A stretch of 64,000 nucleotides of DNA. Origin: Demequina lignilytica (lineage in GTDB: Bacteria > Actinomycetota > Actinomycetes > Actinomycetales > Demequinaceae). The translations under genes were made by a program, and so were the position numbers. The notes beneath the pieces are model-generated. The model worked only from the letters and a program-made list of their open reading frames with translations. It searched no databases and had not been told where the DNA came from. The DNA lies in NCBI RefSeq assembly GCF_030418305.1, contig NZ_JAUHPX010000004.1, forward strand, positions 62,001 through 126,000, in the 5' to 3' direction. Shown here in pieces: positions 9,030-17,050 of this stretch. Position 1 is the first letter of the stretch. Each line of letters opens with the position of its first letter.

Positions 9030-10397
9030 CTAGAGGTCCAGGCGCTCCAGCATGTCCGTGACCAGCGCGGCGACCGCCGAGCGCTCGGAGCGCTCGAGGG
9101 TGATGTGCGCGAACAGCGGGTGACCCTTGAGCGCCTCGATCACCGCCGCGATGCCGTCGTGGCGGCCCACCCGCAGGTTGTCGCGCTGGGCGACATCGTG
9201 CGTGAGCACCACGCGCGACTGCTGGCCGATGCGGCTGAGCATCGTGAGGAGCACGTTGCGCTCGAGCGACTGGGCCTCGTCGACGATCACGAAGGCGTCG
9301 TGGAGGGAGCGGCCGCGGATGTGGGTGAGGGGCAGGACCTCGAGCATCCCGCGCGCCATGACCTCCTCGAGCACCTCGCCGGAGACCATCGCGCCGAGCG
9401 TGTCGAAGACCGCCTGCGCCCACGGGTTCATCTTCTCGGCCTCGGAGCCGGGCAGGTAGCCCAGGTCCTGGCCGCCGACCGCATAGAGCGGGCGGAACAC
9501 CATGATCTTCTTGTGCTGGCGGCGCTCCATGACGGCCTCGAGGCCCGCGCACAGCGCGAGAGCGGACTTGCCGGTGCCGGCGCGGCCGCCCATGGACACG
9601 ATGCCGACCGACTCGTCGAGCAGCAGGTCGATCGCGATCCGCTGCTCCGCGGAGCGGCCATGGATGCCGAAGACCTCCTGGTCGCCGCGGACCAGCCGCA
9701 CCGAGCCGTCGTCGGTCACGCGGCCCAGCGCGCTGCCGCGGCCGGCGTGGATCACCAGGCCCGTGTGCACGGGGAGCTGCGCGAGGTCCTCGCCGCAGTC
9801 GGCGGGGTGCGGGGCGGGCAGCGACTCGTGCTCCCACAGGGAGGCCATCTGCTCGTCGGTCAGCTGGATCTCGCGCATGCCGGTCCAGCCGGACTCGACG
9901 GCGAGCTCCGCGCGGTACTCCTCCGCCTCGATGCCCAGCGCCGAGGCCTTGACGCGCATCGGCAGGTCCTTCGACACCACCGTGACGGAGTGGCCCTCGG
10001 CGGCGAGGTTCGCGGCGACCGCGAGGATGCGGGTGTCGTTGTCACCCAGTCGGAATCCCGAGGGCAGCACCTCGGGGTCGGTGTGGTTGAGCTCGACCCG
10101 CAGGCTTCCGCCGGTCTGGTTCACCGCGACCGGCTCGTCCAGCTTGCCGTGGAGGACGCGCAGCTCGTCGAGCATCCGCAGCGCCGACCGGGCGAAGTAC
10201 CCCAGCTCCGGGTGATGCCGTTTCGCCTCGAGCTCCGTGATGACGACCACGGGGAGGACCACCGCGTGCTCCGCGAAGCGCTTCATCGCTCGCGGATCCG
10301 ACAGCAGGACGGACGTGTCCAGCACGAACGTGCGGACCTCCGTCTCCAACGCCGAGTCGGTGGAGGTGGTGGGGACGGTGCTAGGCGAGGTGGTCAA
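9030..10397 (-). CDS. PhoH-like ATPase with N-terminal PIN domain (PhoH2 family)
   Basis: This is a PhoH2-type protein of 455 residues: an N-terminal PIN-like ribonuclease domain and a C-terminal PhoH NTPase/helicase domain. The PIN part begins [12 protein letters not shown] and carries the spaced acidic residues ([18 protein letters not shown]). The ATPase part shows Walker [12 protein letters not shown] near residue 270 and Walker [10 protein letters not shown]. Family members unwind and cleave RNA. The apparent start is TTG at 10397, with GGGAG five bases upstream. A hairpin sits in the leader just before that site. It is convergent with the siderophore operon. Confidence 0.9.
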   Translation of the reverse strand: MTTSPSTVPTTSTDSALETEVRTFVLDTSVLLSDPRAMKRFAEHAVVLPVVVITELEAKRHHPELGYFARSALRMLDELRVLHGKLDEPVAVNQTGGSLRVELNHTDPEVLPSGFRLGDNDTRILAVAANLAAEGHSVTVVSKDLPMRVKASALGIEAEEYRAELAVESGWTGMREIQLTDEQMASLWEHESLPAPHPADCGEDLAQLPVHTGLVIHAGRGSALGRVTDDGSVRLVRGDQEVFGIHGRSAEQRIAIDLLLDESVGIVSMGGRAGTGKSALALCAGLEAVMERRQHKKIMVFRPLYAVGGQDLGYLPGSEAEKMNPWAQAVFDTLGAMVSGEVLEEVMARGMLEVLPLTHIRGRSLHDAFVIVDEAQSLERNVLLTMLSRIGQQSRVVLTHDVAQRDNLRVGRHDGIAAVIEALKGHPLFAHITLERSERSAVAALVTDMLERLDL

Positions 10398-10416
10398 CGG
10401 TGCTCCCAGCGAATCA

Positions 10417-10445
10417 GGCCGCAGGGCACCGAGCGCCCTGCGGCG
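10417..10445 (-). promoter_or_regulatory. Leader hairpin of the phoH gene
   Basis: CCGCAGGGC (10419-10427) and GCCCTGCGG (10435-10443) form a perfect 9-base-pair stem with a 7-base loop. It lies about 20 bases upstream of the TTG start and directly before the ribosome site. There is no T-run, so an untranslated-region structure is more likely than a terminator. Its function is not known. Confidence 0.5.
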
Positions 10446-10582
10446 GTCGGTTACGTCGGCTCGGGTCCGGGTCGACGTCGTGTTGTTACCACGAGGCCGA
10501 CGCTACGCCCGGAACGGCGGGAAGCGGGAGAGGATCGCCCAATTGTTCACACGTTTGTAACTCGCATCCCGCGCCCGGGCGT

Positions 10583-10702
10583 GTCCCCTCCCCGTTGCTC
10601 CGCACGGTTCGGGCGACGACCCGCCGGACCCCGCCCGCGCATCGTCCCTCGTGGCCGGCGTGTCGGGGACGAAACCGTGCGGAGCATCGCGGGGGACCGG
10701 GG
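10583..10702. repeat. Palindromic repeat family A, copy 2
   Basis: A perfect 13-base arm pair GCTCCGCACGGTT (10597-10609) / AACCGTGCGGAGC (10673-10685) encloses an imperfect inner pair (CGACCCGCCGG / CCGGCGTGTCGG). CGCATCGTCCC (10638-10648) lies in the loop. GTCCCC and GGGGGAC flank it on the outside. It lies just 3' of the prenyl synthase gene. The architecture matches copy 1 although the spacer bases differ. Confidence 0.8.
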
Positions 10703-10726
10703 TGCGACGATGCCTCGCCGCGCCCG

Positions 10727-11497
10727 TCAGCGGCCGAGCCGGCGCTCGCGCTGGGAGAAGGCGCGCAGCGCGCGCAGGAAGTCGATGTGGCGGAAGTCCG
10801 GCCAGTACGCCTCGCAGAAGTAGAACTCCGAGTGAGCGGACTGCCACAGCAGGAACCCGCCCAGGCGCTGCTCCCCCGACGTGCGGATCACCAGGTCGGG
10901 ATCCGGCTGCCCCTTGGTGTAGAGGTGGTCGGCGATGTGCTCCACCGAGAAGCTCTCCGCGACCTCCTCGAGCGAGTGGCCCGCGTCGACCCCGGCGCGC
11001 AGGAAGCCGCGCACCGCCTCCGCGATCTCGTGCCGGCCCCCGTAGCCCACGGCCACGTTGACCTGCAGCCCGGGCGCATCGTCGGTCCGGACCACGGCCG
11101 CCGCGAGGCGGGCGGCCGTGTCAGCCGGGAGCAGCGACGCGTCGCCCACATGCCGCAGCCGCCACCGGCCGTCGTCCGCGAGCCGCTCGACCGCGGCGGC
11201 GATGATCTCGAGCAGCGGCGCGAGCTCCTGGGGGTCGCGCGCGAGGTTGTCGGTCGAGAGCATCCACAGCGTCACCACCTCGACGCCCGCCTCCTGCGAC
11301 CACTCGAGGACCTCGGTGATCTTGTCCGCGCCGGCCTGGTGGCCGTGGGCCGTGGACGCGCCCGACTGCTTGGCCCAGCGGCGGTTGCCGTCGAGGATGA
11401 CGCCGATGTGGCGGGGAGCCTGGCCCTCCCGCTTCAGGGTGCGCGCCAGCCGCTTCTCGTACGTTCCGTACAGGAGCGATCTGAGTGCCATCGACAT
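10727..11497 (-). CDS. Cis-prenyl diphosphate synthase (UppS / Rv1086-like)
   Basis: This 256-residue cis-prenyltransferase condenses isopentenyl diphosphate units for polyprenyl carriers. The family signature HIGVILDGNRRWAK, with the catalytic aspartate, is near residue 40. DLVIRTSGEQRLGGFLLWQ and SEFYF are near residues 200-220. In mycobacteria the paralogue next to a hemolysin-III gene makes short Z-farnesyl diphosphate (Rv1086). The same neighbour is present here, so a short-chain product is possible, but chain length cannot be read by eye. The start at 11497 has a weak ribosome site; ATG 11491 is an alternative. Confidence 0.88.
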   Translation of the reverse strand: MSMALRSLLYGTYEKRLARTLKREGQAPRHIGVILDGNRRWAKQSGASTAHGHQAGADKITEVLEWSQEAGVEVVTLWMLSTDNLARDPQELAPLLEIIAAAVERLADDGRWRLRHVGDASLLPADTAARLAAAVVRTDDAPGLQVNVAVGYGGRHEIAEAVRGFLRAGVDAGHSLEEVAESFSVEHIADHLYTKGQPDPDLVIRTSGEQRLGGFLLWQSAHSEFYFCEAYWPDFRHIDFLRALRAFSQRERRLGR

Positions 11498-11546
11498 CCG
11501 TTCTCGGGGGGCGGCAGGGGCCGAGACCACCGTACTCCCGCGCCGT

Positions 11547-11566
11547 AACCTACGGTATCGTAGGTT
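11547..11566. promoter_or_regulatory. Palindromic operator in the uppS-like / hemolysin III divergent promoter
   Basis: AACCTACG-GTAT-CGTAGGTT is a perfect inverted repeat ending one base before the ATG of the plus-strand gene. It contains a TATCGT box (11556-11561) positioned 6 bases before that ATG, as in other leaderless promoters here. A protein bound to the palindrome would cover the -10 box. It could be a TetR-type operator. No cognate regulator is adjacent. Confidence 0.6.
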
Positions 11567-11567
11567 C

Positions 11568-12224
11568 ATGGCTGAGAACCTCCCCGTGCAGGGCAAGCCG
11601 CTGATGCGCGGCTGGCTTCACCTCGGAGCGGCGCCGCTCGCGCTGGTCGCCGGGCTGGTGCTGACGGCGGTCGCGCCGACGCTCCCCGGGCGCATCTCCT
11701 TCGCGATCTTCACCCTCACCGCGGTGATGCTGTTCGGCACCTCCGCCGTCTACCACCGCGGCAACTGGTCACCGAAGACCCAGGCCGTGCTGCGGCGCAT
11801 GGACCATGCCAACATCTTCCTGATCATCGCCGGCACCTACACCCCGCTCACGGTGCTGCTGCTCGACAACCCGGCGAGGACCTGGGTGCTCGCGATCGTG
11901 TGGGGCGGCGCGCTGCTCGGGCTGCTCTTCCGCGTGCTGTGGCTGGGCGCCCCGCGGTGGATGTACGTGCCCATCTACGTCGCGCTGGGCTGGGTCGCGA
12001 TCGGGTTCATCAAGCCGTTCTACGAGGCGGGCGGCATGGCCGTGGTGGTCCTCGTGATCGTCGGCGGCCTCTGCTACACCGTGGGCGCCATCATCTACGG
12101 CACCAAGTGGCCTCGCGGATCGACCCGGTACTTCGGGTTCCACGAGATCTTCCACTCACTGACGATCGCCGGGTTCGTCTGCCACTTCATCGCCGCCTCG
12201 CTCGCCGCCTTCGCCGTCGCCTGA
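11568..12224 (+). CDS. Hemolysin III / PAQR-family integral membrane protein
   Basis: The 218-residue protein has about seven transmembrane segments and belongs to the YqfA/hemolysin III (PAQR) family. The conserved metal-ligand positions are visible: SAVYHRGNW near residue 60, the MDHANIFLIIAGTYTP block near residue 80, and FHEIFHSLTIAGFVCHF at the end. Family members have been linked to membrane energetics and lipid homeostasis; the hemolysin label is historical. Its start lies at a perfect palindrome. The last 69 bases overlap the convergent small membrane gene on the other strand. Confidence 0.9.
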   Translation: MAENLPVQGKPLMRGWLHLGAAPLALVAGLVLTAVAPTLPGRISFAIFTLTAVMLFGTSAVYHRGNWSPKTQAVLRRMDHANIFLIIAGTYTPLTVLLLDNPARTWVLAIVWGGALLGLLFRVLWLGAPRWMYVPIYVALGWVAIGFIKPFYEAGGMAVVVLVIVGGLCYTVGAIIYGTKWPRGSTRYFGFHEIFHSLTIAGFVCHFIAASLAAFAVA

Positions 12225-12419
12225 CGGCTCGGGGGACGATGCGGCGGTCGCCTGCACGTCGCCTGCCGCGGCGGCCTCCGCCGCCTCCTTCGCCGCCTGC
12301 GCCCGCACCTTCCTGAGGTGCCGGCTGAGCGACAGGAACAGGATCACGCCCGCGATCACGAGCCCGAACGTGGCGAGGAACGCGAGGAATCCCGGCCCGC
12401 CGCTGAAGTCTGACGACAT
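12156..12419 (-). CDS. Small single-pass membrane protein, conserved in actinobacteria
   Basis: This 87-residue protein has one hydrophobic helix (about residues 10-30, FLATFGLVIAGVILFLSL), then a basic patch RHLRKVRAQAA and an acidic, Gly-rich tail. The opening MSSDFSGGPGFLAF and the position between hemolysin III and DUF4307 resemble the small Rv1083-type proteins of mycobacteria. The function is unknown. The last third of the gene is antisense to the end of the hemolysin III gene. Its start is only 34 bases from the divergent DUF4307 start, and GATAGT on minus overlaps the -10 box of that gene. Confidence 0.75.
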   Translation of the reverse strand: MSSDFSGGPGFLAFLATFGLVIAGVILFLSLSRHLRKVRAQAAKEAAEAAAAGDVQATAASSPEPSGDGEGGERGGDEVADEPGDRQ

Positions 12420-12439
12420 GTCCACCCTTCTGACCCGAC

Positions 12440-12445
12440 TATCCT
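12440..12445 (+). promoter_or_regulatory. -10 box of the DUF4307 gene, leaderless
   Basis: TATCCT lies 8 bases before the ATG at 12454. Read on the other strand, the same bases form GATAGT, a plausible -10 for the divergent small membrane gene. Confidence 0.55.
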
Positions 12446-12453
12446 GCCTCATC

Positions 12454-12861
12454 ATGAGCACCCCGCCCGCCGATGAGGCCGCCGCGTTCGAGGAGGAGTC
12501 CTCGGCGCTGCCCCGGCTCAGCGCCCGCGGCTGGGTGCTCGTGTCGCTCGGCCTGGCCGCGCTCATCGGCATCACGGCCTGGGTCGCCGTCCAGATGCAG
12601 TCGCAGCCGGTGCGGTGGAAGGACGTCGGCTTCACCGTCACCTCCCCGACCGAGGTGACCGCGACGTACGAGGTGTACCTCTACACCGACGCGGGCGCGA
12701 CATGCACGGTGCGGGCGCTGAACGATCGCTTCACCGAGGTGGGCGTCGCCGCCGTGCACGTGGACCGCGCGGACGGCGCGGAGCAGCGGCTGACCACCCC
12801 CGTGGTGACCACCGAGGAGGCGACCACGGCCACCGTCCAGGGCTGCGTCGCGGACGGCTGA
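12454..12861 (+). CDS. DUF4307 membrane-anchored protein
   Basis: The 135-residue product has an acidic N-terminus, one membrane helix near residues 28-48 (GWVLVSLGLAALIGITAWVA), and an extracytoplasmic beta-rich part with WKDVGFTVTSPTEVTATYEV. This is the pattern of DUF4307 proteins, the Rv1081c type found beside greA in actinobacteria. Two cysteines (CTVRAL and the C-terminal GCVADG) could form a disulphide outside the cell. The role is unknown. The TATCCT box 8 bases before ATG and the absence of a ribosome site imply a leaderless message. The mycothiol amidase gene mca, often next to this family, is absent. Confidence 0.8.
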   Translation: MSTPPADEAAAFEEESSALPRLSARGWVLVSLGLAALIGITAWVAVQMQSQPVRWKDVGFTVTSPTEVTATYEVYLYTDAGATCTVRALNDRFTEVGVAAVHVDRADGAEQRLTTPVVTTEEATTATVQGCVADG

Positions 12862-12956
12862 CGCGCATCGTCCCCGCCGCGCCCGGCGACGCGCGGACTT
12901 GGGTGCCCCCGTGGGCGCTTGCTATCCTCACCTATCCCATCCGTGAGGAGAACGAC

Positions 12957-13439
12957 GTGACCGAGACCACCGGAACCTGGCTCACCCAGGAGGCGTACGA
13001 CCGCCTCCAGGCGGAGTACGACGACCTGGTGAACGTGGGCCGCGCCGCGATCGCGAAGGAGATCGACGAGCGCCGCCAGGAGGGCGACCTCAAGGAGAAC
13101 GGCGGCTACCACGCCGCGCGAGACGAGCAGGCGAAGATGGAGGCGCGCATCGAGGAGCTGCGCCGCAAGCTCGCCAACGCGCACGTCGGCGAGGTGCAGT
13201 TCGACGGCACCATCGCCGCCGGCACCGTGGTGACCGCGTCCGTCATGGGGCGTGAGATGCGCTTCCTCGTGGGTTCCCGCGAGATCGCCGAGGGCACCGA
13301 CCTCGACGTGTTCAGCGCGCAGTCGCCGCTCGGCGCCGCGCTGATCGGCCTCAAGGCCGGCGAGACGACGTCCTACCAGGCGCCCAACGGCAAGGAGATC
13401 GCCGTCGAGGTCATCTCCGCGGAGCCCTTCGGCGGCTGA
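12957..13439 (+). CDS. greA: Transcription elongation factor GreA
   Basis: It rescues backtracked RNA polymerase by stimulating cleavage of the nascent transcript. The 160-residue protein has the N-terminal coiled coil with the catalytic acidic tip (ERRQEGDLKENGGYHAARDEQ) and the C-terminal FKBP-like domain ending in GLKAGETTSYQAPNGKEI. The GTG start has GTGAGGAG six bases upstream. A TATCCT box at 12923-12928 would give a short leader. It follows DUF4307 in the same direction, with one copy of CGCATCGTCC in the 95-base gap. Confidence 0.95.
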   Translation: MTETTGTWLTQEAYDRLQAEYDDLVNVGRAAIAKEIDERRQEGDLKENGGYHAARDEQAKMEARIEELRRKLANAHVGEVQFDGTIAAGTVVTASVMGREMRFLVGSREIAEGTDLDVFSAQSPLGAALIGLKAGETTSYQAPNGKEIAVEVISAEPFGG

Positions 13440-13458
13440 GCCCGCGCGCCGCGGACGC

Positions 13459-14610
13459 TCAGCGCCGCTGCAGCAGCACCACGGCCTCGTAGTGCGTGGT
13501 GTGCGGGAACATGTCGAGCAGCCGCCCCCGGACGGGCACCAGCGAGGGCATCGCCGCGAGGTCGCGCGCGAGGGTGACGGCGTTGCAGCTGGAGTAGACC
13601 ACCCGCGACACGCCGCTCGCCTCGAGCCACGCCGCCAGCTCGACGCCGATGCCGCGTCGTGGCGGGTTGACCACCACGACGTCGGCGACCGCCGGCTGCG
13701 ACGTCGCCCACGCGACGGCGTCCCCCACGACGAAGGTCGCCCCGTCTGCCCCGGCGACCCCCGCATCGTCCATCTCCGCGGCGCTGAGCCGCGCGCTCGC
13801 GACGGCCTGCTCGCTCGCCTCGACCCCGGTGACACGGCGCCCCTCGCGCACGCAGTGGAGCGCGAAGCCGCCCACGCCGCAGTAGAGATCCCACACGGTG
13901 GCGGGCGCGGACTCGTCGACCCAGCCGGCGACCTGCGCGTAGAGGTCGCGCGCGATCGCGGTGTTGGTCTGGAAGAAGCTCTGCGGGCGCAGGTGCAGCG
14001 CCACGGCGCCCAGCTCCATCGTGAGGGACGCGCGCTCCGTCAGCACGATCTCGCGCTCGCCCTCCGTGACCGCCTTGTGCTCGGGCAGCACGTTCAGCGT
14101 GGCGACCGCGAGCGCGGGCAGGCGCTCACGCAGCCACGGCAGGTGCTTGACCAGACGTGCGTGCGCCTCGGTGGACCGCATGACGAACCGCACCATCAGG
14201 TCGCCGGACGGCGCCAGGGTGACGATCACGTGCTTGAGCTCGCCGCGGCGCTCCGGCACGTCGTAGGGCTCGAGCCGGGCGCGGGTGATCAGCTCCGCGA
14301 GGACGGGGAACGATGCGGAGAGCGGCTCCGGGTAGAGCGGGCAGCCCCGCAGGTCGACGCCGCGGCCGGCCGGGTCGAGGATGCCGATGGTGGGCGCGTC
14401 GACCGAGCCGGCGACCACCATCTTCGCCTTGGTGCGGAAGCCGGACTCGGCGCTCAGCAGCGGGGGCAGCCACTCCGGGCGAGCACCGGGCGCGCCCTGG
14501 GCGACCAGCCGCTCGAGCCCGGCCTGCTTGTCGGCCACCTGCACCGCGTGCGGCGTCTCGATGAGCGTGCACGACCGGCACCGCCCCGAGTCGTAGTAGT
14601 CGCAGCGCAC
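13459..14610 (-). CDS. rlmC: 23S rRNA (uracil-C5)-methyltransferase, RlmC type
   Basis: This 383-residue SAM-dependent RNA methyltransferase of the TrmA/RumB family opens with the RlmC signature CDYYDSGRCRSCTLIE, whose cysteines make an iron-sulphur cluster. There is no TRAM domain, as expected for RlmC. FFQTN is followed by the SAM site DLYCGVGGFAL, the VNPPRRGIG motif and the catalytic cysteine in YSSCN near residue 340. The start is GTG at 14610. The equivalent E. coli enzyme methylates U747; the exact site in this organism is inferred. It converges on greA. Confidence 0.88.
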   Translation of the reverse strand: MRCDYYDSGRCRSCTLIETPHAVQVADKQAGLERLVAQGAPGARPEWLPPLLSAESGFRTKAKMVVAGSVDAPTIGILDPAGRGVDLRGCPLYPEPLSASFPVLAELITRARLEPYDVPERRGELKHVIVTLAPSGDLMVRFVMRSTEAHARLVKHLPWLRERLPALAVATLNVLPEHKAVTEGEREIVLTERASLTMELGAVALHLRPQSFFQTNTAIARDLYAQVAGWVDESAPATVWDLYCGVGGFALHCVREGRRVTGVEASEQAVASARLSAAEMDDAGVAGADGATFVVGDAVAWATSQPAVADVVVVNPPRRGIGVELAAWLEASGVSRVVYSSCNAVTLARDLAAMPSLVPVRGRLLDMFPHTTHYEAVVLLQRR

Positions 14611-14651
14611 CCGTGGAGTCTAGGCGCGCGCAGGCGTCCGCGGCTCGGGAG

Positions 14652-15536
14652 TCACCGGGCACGCGCCGACGGGACACCGAGCAGCGTCGAGGTCGCCGCG
14701 AACTGGCGATCGTTGCCACCCTGCAGGTAGTTCGTCTCGGCAAGGCCTCGCCCCTGCGAGAACGGGAGGTAGGGGAAGTTGGCGGGCGCGTCCGCGAGCT
14801 GCCGGATCGGGATGCCCTCCTTCCGCGCGACCATGTAGAGCCAGATGTCGTCCGCGCGTGGCGCGGAGTCCTCGAACTGCCTGCCGCGAGCGCGCAGCGC
14901 CGCCTGCATCCGCGGGTTGTAGAGCACGCCGCTGACGCCGGTCGGGAAGACCTCGGGACCCGGTACGTCGGTGCGGCAGTCCGGCCACGTGTGGTACGGC
15001 GGCAGCGTGCCATCGGCACCCGCCGCCGGCACCATCCGTGCTCGGTAGGCGATGTTCGCCTCGGGCATCTCGCGATGCGCCCGCGCGAGCCCGGCGAGCC
15101 AGGTCACCGGGTAGATCGCGTCGTCGTCGGAGGTGACGAGCGCGAGGCCGTCGGGCGCATCGTCATCGCTCACGTACGGGAAGTACTTCTTGTGGGGCCC
15201 CAGGTCCTCGCAGGCGCGGAGCTCGAGGCCACGCGAGATCAGCCGGCGGATCGCTCGCGGCGGCGAGGCCCGGAACTCGGGGTCCTCCGACCAGAGGATC
15301 AATCGGGCGGGCCGCAGAGAGCCGCGCGCGATGGACTCGATCACGAGGTGCACGTGCCGGAGCCGGCTCCCGTAGCTGGTGAGCGAGACGACGCAGGGCG
15401 AGCCCGGGTCGCAGACGCTCCGCCGAGACGTCAGATTGGCGACGCCGAGCCCGACGGCCGCAGGAACCGCACCCAGACCACGCATGCGCACCACCGCAGG
15501 CCTGAGATACCTCTTCGCGACGTCCCTCACGCTCAT
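14652..15536 (-). CDS. Putative glycosyltransferase
   Basis: This 294-residue protein resembles the GT-A-like sugar transferases of bacterial surface-polysaccharide clusters. It has CVVSLTSYGSRL near residue 50, SIARGSLRPARLILWSEDPEF near 75, and a DDD motif in VTSDDDAIYPVTW that could bind metal and nucleotide sugar. RADDIWLYMVARKEGI near residue 230 is also typical. It has no transmembrane segment. The start at 15536 is favoured by GGAGGGGG upstream; ATG 15557 would add seven residues. Acceptor and donor are unknown. It may belong with the divergent glycosyltransferase at 15965. Confidence 0.65.
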   Translation of the reverse strand: MSVRDVAKRYLRPAVVRMRGLGAVPAAVGLGVANLTSRRSVCDPGSPCVVSLTSYGSRLRHVHLVIESIARGSLRPARLILWSEDPEFRASPPRAIRRLISRGLELRACEDLGPHKKYFPYVSDDDAPDGLALVTSDDDAIYPVTWLAGLARAHREMPEANIAYRARMVPAAGADGTLPPYHTWPDCRTDVPGPEVFPTGVSGVLYNPRMQAALRARGRQFEDSAPRADDIWLYMVARKEGIPIRQLADAPANFPYLPFSQGRGLAETNYLQGGNDRQFAATSTLLGVPSARAR

Positions 15537-15964
15537 GCTCGCCCCCTCCCGCGCCATCGCCGCCGTGACTCAGATCCCTGGCAGACCCCCGTCACCCTGA
15601 GCTGAACCGTTGGGACGTCATCCTGGTCCCGAGCATCGGCGGCGATCGTCCCCGATACGCCGTGCATTCGCGAGCATAGCCCGCGGGCCCGGATCGGCCC
15701 AGGGGCCCGTGGCGACCCACGCCCGCCTCGGCGAACGTCCCGCGGTCCACGGCCGGGGCGAGGGCGGACCCCGCCGGGCGATGCGACCGACGCACCTTTT
15801 GACCTGGTTTGCACCCCCATGCCTGTGCAATGATCTGCTGAGGACAGCAGGGCTCGCAAGGGGGTGCGCGCAGATGCTTGTGGCAACAGTGGCGACGTGC
15901 GACGGCGGCGCATCCGTCGATCGAGACGAGTGCGGACGGCCGACCCGGACGCGGGCCAGTGACG
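15537..15964. other. Intergenic region between the two glycosyltransferase genes
   Basis: This 428-base divergent spacer has no convincing gene. For the plus gene there is a less GC-rich stretch around 15797-15840 with TTGACC (15799-15804) and an inverted repeat TTGCAC/GTGCAA (15809-15830). On minus, TATGCT (15678-15673) could be a -10 for the other gene. Both leaders would be over 100 bases, unlike the leaderless genes elsewhere. Confidence 0.4.
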
Positions 15965-17044
15965 ATGGCTGAGGACGACGCGCTCTCGAGACGCCCCCTC
16001 GTCTCGGTGGTCGCACCGGTCTTCAACCCCGGGGAGGAGCTGGGCGACGCGCTGCGGAACATCGCGTCGCTCACATACCCCGAGCTCGAGGTGATCCTGG
16101 TCGACGACGCCTCCACCGTCCCCTCCAGCGCATGGGGAGCGTTCGACATGACGAGGCCGGGCACGCGGCGGATCGTCGAATGGATGCGTCTGCCGGAGAA
16201 CGTGGGGCCGGCAGGGGCACGCAACGCGGGGCTGCGAGCCGCCTCCGGCGAGTACGTGTGGTTCGTCGACTGGGATGACGAGTGGGACCCGGGCATCCTC
16301 GACCGCCTCGTGGAAGAGGCGGAGTCGACCGGCGCGGACTTCTCCATGTGCCGCGGGCGATGGCAGATCGGCGCGGAGGAGGGCCCGCCCACCGACGGCC
16401 ATGACGCGCCTACGGTGATGGACAGGGAAGGCGCGTTCCTCCAGCTGCTCCACGGCGGCATCCGCGGCTACCTCTGGACCAAGCTGTTCAGGCGAAGCGT
16501 CCTGGGGGTCGATCCCTTCGCGCCCCACGGATACATCGAGGACTTCTTCGTCGTGGCAGACGTGGTGGACCGCTGCGAGACGGTCGCGTCGATCCCGGAG
16601 ACGCTGTACCGGCACCTGGTCCGGGCCGGGTCCCTCAGCAACTCCAAGGATCCGCAGCTCCATCATCTCGAGGAGGCGAACGCGCACGTGCGCCAGCTGG
16701 CGGCAGGGTTCCCCCAGACGCCGGCGCTCAGGCGCGGGTTGGCCCATTTCGAGCTCGAGTTCGATCACATCGCGCGGGCGACCACGGCGCTTCGGCTGTG
16801 CTCCGACGCGCGCGCGAGGGAGGTGCTTCGCGGGATCCGCCGCCAGATCCGGAGCCGCGATGTGCTCCTGGTGCTCCCGATCGCACCGGGAACGGCGTCG
16901 AGGGCGACCGCCATCAAGCTCGCGGGGCCGTACTTCCTGGAGGTGCGCGCGGCGGCTCGGTCCCTGAAGCGCCTGGTCCGGCGGGGCGGTCGAGGCCTCC
17001 GGCACCCGGACGGCGCACCGGCGGCGAGCGGCGCGGCAGCCTAG
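15965..17044 (+). CDS. Family 2 glycosyltransferase
   Basis: This 359-residue protein has a clear GT2 domain at the N-terminus. SVVAPVFNPGEEL starts it, LVDDASTVPS carries the nucleotide-binding aspartates, and NVGPAGARNAGL and VWFVDWDDEWDPG supply the DXD metal site near residue 100. The C-terminal 130 residues are helical and basic, ending in an Arg/Gly/Ala-rich tail that might touch membrane. The ATG at 15965 has only a poor ribosome site; upstream in-frame starts would add a basic, low-complexity segment. Likely a surface glycan or teichoic-acid-type transferase; substrate unknown. Confidence 0.8.
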   Translation: MAEDDALSRRPLVSVVAPVFNPGEELGDALRNIASLTYPELEVILVDDASTVPSSAWGAFDMTRPGTRRIVEWMRLPENVGPAGARNAGLRAASGEYVWFVDWDDEWDPGILDRLVEEAESTGADFSMCRGRWQIGAEEGPPTDGHDAPTVMDREGAFLQLLHGGIRGYLWTKLFRRSVLGVDPFAPHGYIEDFFVVADVVDRCETVASIPETLYRHLVRAGSLSNSKDPQLHHLEEANAHVRQLAAGFPQTPALRRGLAHFELEFDHIARATTALRLCSDARAREVLRGIRRQIRSRDVLLVLPIAPGTASRATAIKLAGPYFLEVRAAARSLKRLVRRGGRGLRHPDGAPAASGAAA

Positions 17045-17050
17045 GCGCGG

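Larger units (their letters stand above)
10398..10726. other. Intergenic region upstream of the phoH gene
   Basis: This 329-base gap between the uppS-like gene and phoH has no credible gene. From the phoH side it holds a leader hairpin (10417-10445), a relatively AT-rich patch around 10538-10565 (AATTGTTCACACGTTTGTAA) that is the best promoter candidate for phoH, and then palindromic repeat A copy 2, next to the 3' end of the prenyl synthase gene. Confidence 0.6.
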
